Shown here: one piece after another, positions 9,697-18,510 of the stretch
How positions within the stretch are numbered: position 1 is the stretch's first letter
Layout of the letters: each line of letters begins with the position of its first letter
Assembly: GCF_003207825.1 (NCBI RefSeq)
Contig: NZ_NKTY01000010.1
Span: 40,157 to 104,156 of the forward strand
Source: Komagataeibacter saccharivorans
GTDB taxonomy: Bacteria > Pseudomonadota > Alphaproteobacteria > Acetobacterales > Acetobacteraceae
Direction: 5' to 3'
Length of the DNA stretch: 64,000 nucleotides
Translations under genes and position numbers: made by a program
The notes under the pieces: generated by a model
What the model saw: only the letters and a program-made list of their open reading frames with translations
The model's database searches: none
Told to the model about the DNA's origin: nothing

Positions 9697-10123
9697 GCTG
9701 CCGCCTCCTTCTGGTGCCATCGGGGGAGATGTAAACACGGAACGCATAAAAACCGGCCTCCTTACAGCCATGGTTGATATCCGGGTCAGGCCGGGCAGGA
9801 CACAGGGGGCCGGACAACCTTTCTTGCTCTTCTTTCCGCAACCACCCGCAGCCTGTCGCCCGCAGGCCACAGAATGGGGGACACGGGGCCAAAAGGCTCT
9901 TGACGGCACGCACCTTCTCACGACCTTGGGGCCGGAACAAGCCATCTCATCAAGCCGTTACCAGCGCCATTCGTCCCGGTATCCCCTGCCCTGCTTCCCG
10001 GTAGTACCAGCGTATGGTCGGTTATCGGGTTGCACGGGGCCGCCAGCGGGGCCGGATTTGACACGACGGCGCGGCCCCTTTCTCCTGTCCATCCAGAACG
10101 CGCAGGCACCATGGAGATCGCGC
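9697..10123. other. divergent intergenic region (427 bp)
   Basis: Lies between the divergently transcribed tkt and MBL-hydrolase genes and must hold promoters for both. I see no convincing gene, RNA gene or strong hairpin in it. An open frame continues upstream from tkt through much of this stretch on the minus strand, without protein-like composition. Confidence 0.5.
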
Positions 10124-11149
10124 ATGAAGCCGCTGCCCCACAGCGATCACACGGACGGAACACGCTTTTTCAACCCGCCTTACCTTCGCCGCGAAACCGC
10201 CGGAAGCAGCCGTATCCGGCCACTTTCCATCCTGAAATGGCAGTGGAACCGGCCGAAATCGGACTGGCCTTCATGGATCGAAAATCCCCACCCCACGGGC
10301 GACCCGCATGCTGGTGTGCCACACGGCGGCGTACAACTAACATTTATCGGACACAGCACCTTCCTGATCCGGATGCCCCGTCCCGACGGGACGATAACGA
10401 CCATCCTGACGGACCCGATCTTCTCACAACGTTGTTCCCCGCTGTCCTTCATGGGGCCACGACGCGTGCGCGCGCCGGGACGCCAGCTTGCGGATCTGCC
10501 GAAGGTGGACATCATGCTGGTCTCACACGCCCATTACGACCACATGGACCTGCCCAGCCTACGCGCGCTGGCACGCCGGGGCGACGATCCGCTGGTCATC
10601 ACACCGCTACAAAACGCCCGTTTCCTGCGTAAGACCGGCCTGCGACGCATCATGGAACTGGACTGGTGGCAGGCTGTCAGCAGTGCGGGCGTGCAGATCA
10701 CCTGCACGCCTGCCGTGCATGGCGCGGCCCGCACGCCTTTTGATCACAACAAAAGTCTGTGGGGCGGGTTCATGCTGCGCGACGAAACTGGCCACCAGCT
10801 CTTCTTCGCCGGGGATACGGCGCATGGCCGCCACTGGGCGCTGATCCGGGAACGGCTGGGCGTGCCCGATATCGCGCTGCTGCCCATCGGGGCCTATGCT
10901 CCGCGCGCGCTCATGGCCAGCGTGCATGCCACGCCCGAGGAAGCCGTATCCGGCCTGCACGAACTGGAAGCCGGACGGGGAATCGGCATGCATTTCGGCA
11001 CTTTCCGCCTGACCGACGAACCGATGGATGAGCCGGTCCACCGTCTGGCGCAGGCCCTGCGTGACAGGGGCCTGCCGCCCGATACCATGGGCGTGCTACA
11101 GCATGGGGAATGCCGCAACATGACATGGTCCCCACCCGAGCGGGCATGA
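10124..11149 (+). CDS. MBL-fold metal-dependent hydrolase (UlaG/NAPE-PLD-like)
   Basis: 341 residues from the ATG at 10124, which has GGAG about seven bases upstream; the open frame runs further upstream but is not conserved-looking. The metallo-beta-lactamase motif HAHYDH is at residues 135-140, with further metal ligands likely in the FAGDTAHG and GMHFGTF segments. The order TFIGHSTFLI - LTDPIFSQR - HAHYDH is typical of the cytoplasmic UlaG/N-acyl-phosphatidylethanolamine phospholipase D-like branch. Substrate is unknown; phospholipid or cyclic ester hydrolysis is possible. It stands alone upstream of an ankyrin gene. Confidence 0.85.
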   Translation: MKPLPHSDHTDGTRFFNPPYLRRETAGSSRIRPLSILKWQWNRPKSDWPSWIENPHPTGDPHAGVPHGGVQLTFIGHSTFLIRMPRPDGTITTILTDPIFSQRCSPLSFMGPRRVRAPGRQLADLPKVDIMLVSHAHYDHMDLPSLRALARRGDDPLVITPLQNARFLRKTGLRRIMELDWWQAVSSAGVQITCTPAVHGAARTPFDHNKSLWGGFMLRDETGHQLFFAGDTAHGRHWALIRERLGVPDIALLPIGAYAPRALMASVHATPEEAVSGLHELEAGRGIGMHFGTFRLTDEPMDEPVHRLAQALRDRGLPPDTMGVLQHGECRNMTWSPPERA

Positions 11150-11246
11150 TTGCCCGATGTTCTTTTCAGCCGAACCATCCTATGATGCACCGGCTCCAGG
11201 CGGAACGGCCCCCCGTTTTCCGCAAACCGACCAGCGAGACAGGCAT

Positions 11247-11801
11247 ATGAGCAATACAACCGCCAGCGACACCCCTGCCGCCGCACCCGAATCCTTCAGC
11301 ACCGCGGAAATCGAGGCCCTGTTCCTGTCCGCCGCGCGCGACGGGCAGACGGATCTTGTAAACGAATTCCTTTCCGCGGGCATAAACCCCGATACACGCA
11401 ACGACAAAGGCTACACGGCCCTGATCCTGGCCGCCTATAACGGCCATGCCGAAACCGTGCGCGCCCTGCTGGCCGGTGGCGCTGCCCCAGACCTGCAGGA
11501 TGACAAGGGGGCGACCGCGCTGGCTGGCGTCGCCTTCAAGGGCGACCTGCCCTGCGCCCGGGTACTCGTGGAATATGGCGCGGGCATCGACATACCCAAT
11601 TTTGTGGGGCGCACGCCGCTGATCTTCGCGGTGATGTTCAACCGCGATTCCATGGTCCCCTTCCTGCTTGAACACGGCGCCAATCCCGACCTGCGGGACG
11701 GGGAGGGAATCAGCGCGCGCATCTTCGCAACACGGCAGGGCAAGACGGCCCTGCTGGCGGCGATGAACCGCGCCCCGGATGCTGCCGCCACGCAGGCCTG
11801 A
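11247..11801 (+). CDS. ankyrin-repeat protein
   Basis: 184 residues from the ATG at 11247 (beginning MSNTTASD); the frame is open 30 codons further upstream without a better start. After a ~25-residue Ala/Ser-rich head it has about four ankyrin repeats, each with the G-x-TAL-x-x-A pattern (for example [15 protein letters not shown] and [14 protein letters not shown]). Ankyrin proteins bind other proteins. No signal peptide is evident, so a cytoplasmic role is likely. It is followed directly by a strong terminator, so it is the end of its transcript. Confidence 0.85.
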   Translation: MSNTTASDTPAAAPESFSTAEIEALFLSAARDGQTDLVNEFLSAGINPDTRNDKGYTALILAAYNGHAETVRALLAGGAAPDLQDDKGATALAGVAFKGDLPCARVLVEYGAGIDIPNFVGRTPLIFAVMFNRDSMVPFLLEHGANPDLRDGEGISARIFATRQGKTALLAAMNRAPDAAATQA

Positions 11802-11822
11802 TCCCTACGCCTTTCCCCCTTT

Positions 11823-11862
11823 ATGCGCCGCCATATCGCGTTATGGTGGCGCATATTTTTTT
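11823..11862 (+). terminator. Rho-independent terminator after the ankyrin gene
   Basis: A 13-bp stem (11823-11835 with 11842-11854, one G-T wobble), six-base loop and a run of seven T at 11856-11862. It ends the MBL/ankyrin transcript only 28 bp upstream of the hisC start, so hisC may be expressed partly by readthrough or from a promoter overlapping this site. Confidence 0.9.
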
Positions 11863-11889
11863 GCCCCTGTTGATCTGGAATTTCCCCTG

Positions 11890-12960
11890 ATGAGCCGTTT
11901 CTGGAGCCCTGTCGTCCACACCCTGACCCCGTATGTACCGGGGGAGCAGCCCAGACTGGCCAACCTGATCAAGCTGAACACCAATGAATGCCCGTACGGC
12001 CCGTCGCCGAAGGTCATCGTGGCGCTGAAAGCGGCGGTGGACGACACGCTGCGCCTTTACCCCGACCCGACCGCGCAGGCGCTGTGCGCCACGATCGCGC
12101 AGGACCATGGCGTACCAACCGATCATGTATTTGTCGGCAATGGCTCGGACGAAGTGCTGGCCCACGCCTTCCAGGGGCTGCTCAACCACGAAAACCCGCT
12201 GCTTTTCCCCGACATCACGTACAGCTTCTACCCCGTCTATTGCGGCCTGTACGGCATCCGGCACGAGACGGTGCCGCTGGATGAGGCGATGCGCATCGAC
12301 ATCACCGATTACCGCAGGCCGTGCGGCGGCATCATCATTCCCAACCCCAACGCCCCCACCGGCATAGCGCTTGACCTGTCCCGTATCCGCGTCCTGCTGG
12401 ATGAACACCCCGATGCGGTGGTGGTGGTTGATGAAGCCTATGTCGATTTTGGCGCGCAGACGGCGATTTCGCTGGTTACGCAGTATCCAAACCTGCTGGT
12501 GGTGCGCACGCTGTCCAAATCCAGCGCACTCGCCGGGCTGCGCGTGGGTTATGCCATTGGCCAGCCTGATCTGGTTGCCGCCCTGACCCGCATAAAGGAC
12601 AGCTTCAATTCCTATCCGCTGGACCGTCTGGCGCAGGTGGGCGCCATTGCCGCGATCGAGGACAGGGAATGGCTTGCAAAAACCACCGGGAAGATCATAA
12701 GCTCACGCAACAGGCTGACCGACAGCCTGGGAAAGATGGGGTTTGAGGTTCTGCCGTCGCAGGCAAATTTCATATTTGCCCGGCACCCGGACCGTGATGC
12801 GGCATATCTGGCGTCTGCCCTGAGGGAACGGGCGATCATCGTGCGTCATTTCCGGACCCCGCGTATCGCACAATGGCTGCGCATCAGCATCGGCACCGAC
12901 GCCGAATGCGATGCCCTGGTAACAGGACTGGCCGACGTGCTTGCGCAGAACGGGGGCTAG
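11890..12960 (+). CDS. hisC: histidinol-phosphate aminotransferase
   Basis: 356 residues, beginning at ATG 11890. Class I/II PLP-dependent aminotransferase of histidine biosynthesis (imidazole acetol-phosphate to histidinol phosphate). Seen: [12 protein letters not shown] near residue 29, the PNPNAPTG segment at 151-158, DEAYVDF at 181-187, and the PLP lysine K210 in [15 protein letters not shown] with the conserved phosphate-binding Arg217. No other his genes adjoin it; in many alphaproteobacteria this family also acts on aromatic amino acids. The start comes just after the terminator of the previous unit. Confidence 0.93.
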   Translation: MSRFWSPVVHTLTPYVPGEQPRLANLIKLNTNECPYGPSPKVIVALKAAVDDTLRLYPDPTAQALCATIAQDHGVPTDHVFVGNGSDEVLAHAFQGLLNHENPLLFPDITYSFYPVYCGLYGIRHETVPLDEAMRIDITDYRRPCGGIIIPNPNAPTGIALDLSRIRVLLDEHPDAVVVVDEAYVDFGAQTAISLVTQYPNLLVVRTLSKSSALAGLRVGYAIGQPDLVAALTRIKDSFNSYPLDRLAQVGAIAAIEDREWLAKTTGKIISSRNRLTDSLGKMGFEVLPSQANFIFARHPDRDAAYLASALRERAIIVRHFRTPRIAQWLRISIGTDAECDALVTGLADVLAQNGG

Positions 12961-13091
12961 CCCCCGGTTCATCACACACTGCACCCGCTGCCCCGCCCAC
13001 AGGCGGGCTACGGGTCAGTACGTGCTGTCCACCTTTCCACATATGGTTAACAACTCATTTCCTGGACCCGAGGTCCACAGGATACCTGATC

Positions 13092-13370
13092 ATGCGCGCA
13101 TTCCACGGACAGATGTCCGACAACCAGCCGATCCGTCGCACGCTTCCTGAAAAGCAGAAGCAACTGCGCGACCTGCGCGAAACGCTGGCTTCCATGAAAT
13201 CGCATACATCGCCCGCCCTGCGCGAAAGCGTGCAGAAACGCATCCGCCAGCTTGAAAGCGAAATCAGCGCAGCCCCGGCGCTAAAGACCGGGGAACAGCG
13301 CAATACCCCCCGCCCCGGCGGCACGGACCGGCCGCGCAGCCCGCGCAGGCGGCCTGAACGCAGCATCTGA
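13092..13370 (+). CDS. small basic helical protein of unknown function
   Basis: 92 residues (85 if the Met at 13113 is used). The middle, LPEKQKQLRDLRETLASM and on to RKRIRQLESEI, is strongly charged and heptad-like, so a coiled coil or helical hairpin is likely. The C-terminus is Arg/Pro-rich. No family recognised. Support for a real gene: charged, periodic composition, and a strong terminator ten bases after the stop codon. It has its own 130-bp upstream region after hisC. Confidence 0.6.
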   Translation: MRAFHGQMSDNQPIRRTLPEKQKQLRDLRETLASMKSHTSPALRESVQKRIRQLESEISAAPALKTGEQRNTPRPGGTDRPRSPRRRPERSI

Positions 13371-13379
13371 ACAGACAGG

Positions 13380-13412
13380 AAAAAGGCCGGCCCCATGGGG
13401 ACCGGCCTTTTT
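13380..13412 (+). terminator. Rho-independent terminator
   Basis: Long GC-rich hairpin (arms 13380-13394 and 13397-13412 with one bulged A) that ends in five T and begins with five A, so it could work in both directions. It ends the small helical-protein gene. Confidence 0.9.
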
Positions 13413-13700
13413 CATGCCCTGTCGCCTCATATTTCCGCCCTATGGTTCATCACATCGGTTCGTCACATCGGTTCGTCACTGCCTGAAAACATACGGTTGA
13501 CAGGTGAGCGTTTCCGGATGCCGCCTTTTTTCAAGAAGACTGTGTTTTTTTGAATCTTTTTGAAAAAATCCTCACCAGAAACTTCGGCTATTGCCCGGTT
13601 TCCGTCCATACGACCGGTTGCGCCAGCCCGCGGGAAAATCGCCCTGAACGCCAGCATTTCAGGCTGAGCCTGTCATCTCACCTGCAACCTTGAGGACAAT
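13413..13700. other. intergenic region between convergent genes
   Basis: About 290 bp between two terminators. It contains a tandem pair of a 13-base sequence (cacatcggttcgt) at about 13451-13476 and a homopolymer-rich stretch (13525-13570). No gene is supported here; a 64-codon minus-strand frame has no protein-like features. Confidence 0.4.
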
Positions 13701-13734
13701 AAAAAACGGGCCTGCCTTGCGGCAGACCCGTTTT
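13701..13734 (-). terminator. Rho-independent terminator after the MFS transporter
   Basis: On the minus strand a 13-14 bp stem with a GCAA-type tetraloop is followed by six T. It lies about 45 bp after the transporter stop codon. The plus-strand face also ends in four T, so it may be bidirectional. Confidence 0.9.
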
Positions 13735-13778
13735 CCACCCGTATCGGAACACCCGACCGGATCAGGATTCATGATGGA

Positions 13779-15095
13779 TCAGTGACCAAGCGTCACTTCT
13801 TCCGCCACATCACCGCGTGCAGCAGCGGCGTCAATGTAACGACGGGCTTCGGGCGAGACGGTCAGCACCAGCGTCATCAGGGCCGAGGCAACATACAGGC
13901 CGGAGAAGATCCAGATGATCCCCTCGATCCCACGCCAGCTTTCAAACCACGTCACAATGGCCGGACCAACCCATGTGCTGGCACCGGCACCCAGACCCAG
14001 GGCAGACAGGGCGGCAGCCTTTTCCTTCGGGCAGATCTGCGGCACCAGACCGGACAGCGGCACGAAGGCGGCAATCGTCGCGCCATACAGCGCACCCATG
14101 GCAGCCGCGATGGGGAAGTTGCCGGGGAACATCTGCGGCACATAGTAGAACAGCGGCACGGTGATCGCAGCACCCACGCAGCCGAACAGGGCAACAACGG
14201 TGCGGTGACCCAGACGGTCAGCCGTGATGCCGGACACAAGGTTCACCAGAATGTTCGACAGGAAGATGATCGACAGAAGCTGCAGCCACTGCGACAGCGA
14301 GAAGCCGATCACCTTGGTGAAGAACGCCGGCATGATGACCAGAAACGCATATTCGGACGACGTGTTGATGGTCCGCACGATCATGGCGACAAACGTCTTG
14401 GGCTCACGCCACAGGATGCTGATCGAACTGAAGAAGATCGTGCCGGGCTTCGTGCCCACCGGGGCAAGGCGGCGGGAACCGATGGGCTCACGCGTCATCA
14501 GCAGGGCCAGCAGGCCACCGAACATGACCAGCGCCAGCGAGGACCAGAACGTCGCCATTTCGCCAATCAGCGGAATGGAGAAGCTGGCGAACAGCGAACC
14601 CAGCGTGGGCAGCCCGCCGGAGAAGGCGAACCAGAACCAGCCCGCGGCCGAGCCAAGCTGACGCGGCGGGGTCGCGGCCGCGATCCAGACCAGGAAGCCA
14701 TAGGTGAACAGCGGATAGCCAAAGCCACGCATGGTATAGGCGGCCAGCATGATGGGATAGCTGTTGACGGCCACGCCGAAGGTCAGGAAGACGACCTCGA
14801 ACACGCCCCAGATGGCAAGGCCGATCCACATGACCCGCTTGGGGCCCCACAGATCGGACAGCGGCCCCGATGCCCATGAGGACAGCGAGACGGTTACACC
14901 ATAAATGGTAAACAGCAGCGCGGTATTGCGCGATGAAATGCCCTGCCCCTCCAGATAGGGGGCCAGATAGCCGGCCTCCACCCCATCACCGATCATGAAG
15001 AACAGCAGGCCGACAAAACCCCAGAACAGGGGTGCCGGAATGCCAAGCCGGTCAGCGAAGGACGTTGATTCGGACAGATTGTCTGTCTGTTTCAA
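13779..15095 (-). CDS. MFS transporter, RbtT/DalT/CsbX (alditol) family
   Basis: 438 residues with about 12 hydrophobic membrane segments. Characteristic segments WGFVGLLFFMIGDGVEAGYL near the N-terminus, GPLSDLWGPKRVMW (MFS A-motif loop) and MRGFGYPLFTYGFLVWI place it with proton-coupled ribitol/D-arabitol uptake carriers. The start is a TTG at 15095 (peptide begins with KQTDN after Met) nine bases after GAGGAG; ATG codons upstream give a non-family extension. Likely imports a sugar alcohol across the inner membrane. This fits the mannitol dehydrogenase about 6 kb away, though they are not in one operon. Confidence 0.88.
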   Translation of the reverse strand: MKQTDNLSESTSFADRLGIPAPLFWGFVGLLFFMIGDGVEAGYLAPYLEGQGISSRNTALLFTIYGVTVSLSSWASGPLSDLWGPKRVMWIGLAIWGVFEVVFLTFGVAVNSYPIMLAAYTMRGFGYPLFTYGFLVWIAAATPPRQLGSAAGWFWFAFSGGLPTLGSLFASFSIPLIGEMATFWSSLALVMFGGLLALLMTREPIGSRRLAPVGTKPGTIFFSSISILWREPKTFVAMIVRTINTSSEYAFLVIMPAFFTKVIGFSLSQWLQLLSIIFLSNILVNLVSGITADRLGHRTVVALFGCVGAAITVPLFYYVPQMFPGNFPIAAAMGALYGATIAAFVPLSGLVPQICPKEKAAALSALGLGAGASTWVGPAIVTWFESWRGIEGIIWIFSGLYVASALMTLVLTVSPEARRYIDAAAARGDVAEEVTLGH

Positions 15096-15846
15096 GGGGA
15101 GATACTCCTCTTTCACAGGCAGCCGACACGAAGATGAGGGGCTCCACCTCATTGCGGAGCGTCGATGCAGGCTGCGTCCGCACAATCCGGGCCTTGCCCG
15201 GAACTCCAGTGCGGAACCTCAGTTTCATAAGGTCGGGCATGCGGGCGCCCGGGCCGGTTACAGCAGGGAAAACGTGGCGCGGATTTCAGCGCCGGACCAG
15301 CAGCGCATCGGGCTGGAAAAGCGCTTTCCCCTCTATGTCACCGACAGAATTCGTCAATCCAGCAGGAAAACGTGCCCTGTGGCACGACTTTCATTACAAA
15401 TTGATGAAAAAACACAAAAACGTGCCGAATAGCCGGTACGATTATGTGATCTCTCACCGCCAGAAAGACCATTAATTGAACAGATATACAAAATCGTTGC
15501 AGTTTCGAACGATTTCACAGTGATGCGATAGTTTCCAACCTCCGCCAAAGCGCAAAAAATATATTCAGTGGGATCAATCTATACTCAAAAAGCCGCATGA
15601 ATGTAAGGGAATTCTCAAATTTTTGACGCAATTCCCGTTTGTCCCTTATTATATCAGAAGATTCTGGATCACATTTTGCGCAGACCTTGCATGCGCCCAG
15701 CGTCTGGACCATCTTTCATAACGGATGGGTTCCTGTCATAGTCTCCTCCCGCTCCCGCCTGTCCGGCGGGGCCTCACTCCCGCATGCGGCTGCCGTTGCC
15801 TGCCGCATCACCCATGCCGGGGATATGGACAAACGGAACGGTCACG
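15096..15846. other. long AT-richer intergenic region (751 bp)
   Basis: No gene supported. The part around 15390-15680 is clearly more AT-rich than the rest of the window. It contains two imperfect palindromes 50 bp apart (15371-15386 and 15421-15440), each preceded by AAAA. It is upstream of the alditol transporter on one side and of an exported protein on the other, so it is a likely regulatory region. Confidence 0.5.
15371..15440. promoter_or_regulatory. paired palindromes, candidate operator
   Basis: CGTGCCctgtGGCACG at 15371-15386 is a perfect 6-bp dyad. A second, imperfect one (CGTGCCGaatagCCGGTACG) is at 15421-15440. Both are preceded by AAAA, giving the direct repeat AAAACGTGCC exactly 50 bp apart. 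Spacing near five helical turns suits a looping regulator. They are about 275 bp upstream of the transporter start. No regulator gene is adjacent. Confidence 0.3.
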
Positions 15847-16299
15847 GTGAACATCAACCCGTCTCTACGCCTTGCCGCACTGCCGATCGCGTTACTGCTT
15901 TCTTCCCCGCTGCTATGCGCGCCCGCCCATGGGCAGAGCCTGTCGGTGCAGAAAGTCCAGCGCGCGCTGGATGTGCTGCGACTCAAGCCGGATCTGGCCA
16001 GTCAGGCATGCCTCGACAAGCTCGATGACCTGCACAAGATGGAAAAGATTATCGAGGAAGCAGGCGAAAGCGCGCATAACCCCAACCTGTCGCTGGCGCA
16101 TGACGTGATGACGTCCGATTATGAGGACGCGACGGAAACCTGTGTCCCCGATGCCGCCAAATTCTGCGAAGCACCCGGTTCGTCCGCCAGCGCGAACCAG
16201 AAGAAACTGTGCAATGCGCTTGATGCGGTGATGTCGGTCGATGGTTCGGATGAAGGGGAGGAAGTCATTTCCGCCCCGCAGGGCACGTCAAGCGACTGA
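15847..16299 (+). CDS. exported protein of unknown function with conserved-looking cysteines
   Basis: 150 residues from a GTG at 15847. The N-terminus (Asn-Ile-Asn-Pro-Ser-Leu-Arg then a hydrophobic stretch to CAPAHGQ) is a good Sec signal peptide with cleavage likely after HGQ. The mature part has cysteines in QACLDK, ETCVPD, AKFCEA and KLCNAL, which could form two disulphides in the periplasm, and an acidic C-terminus. The frame is open 21 codons further upstream. No family recognised. It converges on opgH with only 21 bp between them. Confidence 0.65.
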   Translation: MNINPSLRLAALPIALLLSSPLLCAPAHGQSLSVQKVQRALDVLRLKPDLASQACLDKLDDLHKMEKIIEEAGESAHNPNLSLAHDVMTSDYEDATETCVPDAAKFCEAPGSSASANQKKLCNALDAVMSVDGSDEGEEVISAPQGTSSD

Positions 16300-16320
16300 C
16301 GGCCCCACGGTCCGGGCGCG

Positions 16321-18510
16321 TCAGGGAAGCTGCGCGATCAGGCGCAGCCCCTCCGCATTGCCCAGAACGGCGGATTTTTCCGCACGGTTGAGTTCACGCA
16401 CCGCCGTTTCCACATCAGGGGCCTCGCGCAGTTTCAGCAGCCCGACCAGCAGGGCCGGATTGATCGGGTCGCCCTTGCGGCGTGGCGGCGGCAGCATGAT
16501 TTCATGCACCCGCAGCAGCCCCGCCCGCGCCCGCAGGGCGGCAATGGCTTCCTGCACCGGATGGCCCGCCATCTGGTCCATATAGGTCACGGCCTCGCTC
16601 AGAACCGAAGGCGGTGCGGTTTCTTCGGGTATCAGCAGCAGGCGGACGCGACGGAATGCCTGTCCCACCGCAACGCTTCCGGTCAGCACGGCCAGCGGAA
16701 TGGCGCAGACCAGCCCAAGGGTGACCGGCAGCATCCACAGGAACAGCGGCAGCGAGACGCTCCATGCGGCGGCGGCCAGTGCCAGACCCAGTATGGTATG
16801 GAGCATGTACAGCCGCACATTGGCCATGATCTGCAGGCCGCCCGCATCGCGCCGCTGGGCGTTCCAGCCGGAATCACGCCCCATCAGGATGGAAAGGACG
16901 CCCCCGGTCTGGATCATCATGGCGATGGGGGCCAGCAGGCCGCCCACCAGCGTTTCAGCCACAATGGATGCGGCCGCAGCAATCGCGCCCCCACAGCCGC
17001 GCCGCAGCGGTCCGTCCAGCAGCAGCAGGACATAAGCAAGCAGTTTGGGCGCCAGCAGCACGAACATGGTACCCAGGAACATGTATTCGGCCTGCACCGG
17101 GTCAACATGCGGCCAGTGGGGATAGAGCAGCTTGGTATCCCCAAAATATTCCGGCTTGTAGAACCGGTTCTGCAGCGAAACCACGATGCCCACCAGCAGG
17201 AAGACCAGCCACAGCGGCGACGTGACATAAGACCCTATGCCCATGAGCATGTGCATGCGGCTGATCCAGTGCAGGCCCCGGGCGGATATCACCTTGGCAT
17301 GCTGCAGGTTGCCCTGACACCAGCGCCGGTCGCGGATGGCGATATCGGTCAGGGAGGGCGGGCTTTCCTCATACGATCCGTGTAGCGCCGGAACCATGTG
17401 GATTGCCCAGCCACCCCGGCGCATGAGGGCGGCTTCGACAAAATCATGGCTCATGATCGCCCCGCCAAACGGCTTGCGGCCCGGCAGGTGCGGCAGTGCG
17501 GCCTGCTCGGCAAAAGCCCGGGTGCGGATGACCGCGTTATGCCCCCAGTAATTCCCTTCCGATCCATGCCACCATGCGATCCCGTGGGCGATCAGCGGGC
17601 CATATACACGTCCGGCAAACTGCTGCATGCGGGCGAACAGGGTGCGCCCGTTCACGATCACCGGCAGGGACTGGATCAGCCCCACGCCGGGATTACGCTC
17701 CATGGCGGCGGTCAGCCGCACGATCACGTCGCCTGACATGATGCTGTCGGCGTCCAGCGTGATCATCTGCTGGTAGGCTGCGCCATAGCTGCGCACCCAC
17801 TGCGCGATGTTCCCGGCCTTGCGGTCGGTATTGACGGCACGGCGACGGTAAAACAGCCGCCCGCCCCACCCCGTCGCACGGCACAGCGCCATATAGGCGG
17901 CTTCTTCCGCCACCCATACGTCCGGATCGGTGGTGTCGGAGAGGATGAACACGTCAAAGGCGCGTTCCTGCAATGTGGCGCTCAGACTGTCGATGGTGGC
18001 GCGCAGGCCCGCCATGACCCGGCCAGGGTCCTCGTTATAGGTGGGCATGAGCAGCGCCGTGCGGCTGGACAGGCGCGGCAGCGGCCCGGTGCGCTCGATC
18101 CCCAGCCCCAGACCACCATGGTTGAGCATCGACCAGAACCCGGCAATGGCCGAGGTAAATGCCAGCCCGATCCATAAAAACAGCACGACGAACAGCACCA
18201 GCATCACCATGCCGGCAACCGAACGCTGCACGGCATTGAACACCAGATCCATTTCATAACCGGCAAGCCCGGTCATGACGACGGCGCCCCCGATTACCAG
18301 CAGACGCCGCAGGTGGATCAGCTTCCACTGGCTGACCGGCACACGACCACGCCCATGCAGGTCCGGTTCATCCGCCAGCGCATGAACGGGCATGTCCAGC
18401 GGTGCCGCAGGTGGCAGCGCCGCCCAGCCCTGCGGCAGAAGGGTGGACGGCGCCCCCGCCGGCGGCCCGGACGGAGGAACTTCCCCTACGGCGTCCATCG
18501 ATACACCCAT
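16321..18510 (-). CDS. opgH: osmoregulated periplasmic glucan glucosyltransferase (OpgH/MdoH)
   Basis: 729 residues. Inner-membrane GT2 enzyme that polymerises UDP-glucose into the beta-1,2 glucan backbone. Seen: MPTYNEDP at the start of the GT domain, DXD-type motif LDADSIMSGD, a His-Asp-Phe in the acceptor region (MSHDFVEA) and the RRWCQGN (Q/RxxRW) motif; two membrane helices before the GT domain and about six after. Its start overlaps the end of opgG by 25 bp (13 bp if the second Met at 18498 is used), so the two are translationally coupled. It is somewhat shorter than E. coli OpgH (847), mainly at the N-terminus. Confidence 0.93.
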   Translation of the reverse strand: MGVSMDAVGEVPPSGPPAGAPSTLLPQGWAALPPAAPLDMPVHALADEPDLHGRGRVPVSQWKLIHLRRLLVIGGAVVMTGLAGYEMDLVFNAVQRSVAGMVMLVLFVVLFLWIGLAFTSAIAGFWSMLNHGGLGLGIERTGPLPRLSSRTALLMPTYNEDPGRVMAGLRATIDSLSATLQERAFDVFILSDTTDPDVWVAEEAAYMALCRATGWGGRLFYRRRAVNTDRKAGNIAQWVRSYGAAYQQMITLDADSIMSGDVIVRLTAAMERNPGVGLIQSLPVIVNGRTLFARMQQFAGRVYGPLIAHGIAWWHGSEGNYWGHNAVIRTRAFAEQAALPHLPGRKPFGGAIMSHDFVEAALMRRGGWAIHMVPALHGSYEESPPSLTDIAIRDRRWCQGNLQHAKVISARGLHWISRMHMLMGIGSYVTSPLWLVFLLVGIVVSLQNRFYKPEYFGDTKLLYPHWPHVDPVQAEYMFLGTMFVLLAPKLLAYVLLLLDGPLRRGCGGAIAAAASIVAETLVGGLLAPIAMMIQTGGVLSILMGRDSGWNAQRRDAGGLQIMANVRLYMLHTILGLALAAAAWSVSLPLFLWMLPVTLGLVCAIPLAVLTGSVAVGQAFRRVRLLLIPEETAPPSVLSEAVTYMDQMAGHPVQEAIAALRARAGLLRVHEIMLPPPRRKGDPINPALLVGLLKLREAPDVETAVRELNRAEKSAVLGNAEGLRLIAQLP

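Noticed and set aside
9697..9945. 83-codon N-terminal extension of transketolase
   Set aside because: Not family sequence; the AAGGAGG site places the start at 9696.
15354..15712. Two 64-65 codon minus-strand frames in the AT-rich gap
   Set aside because: No ribosome site, no conserved-looking segment, and low-complexity AT-rich composition.
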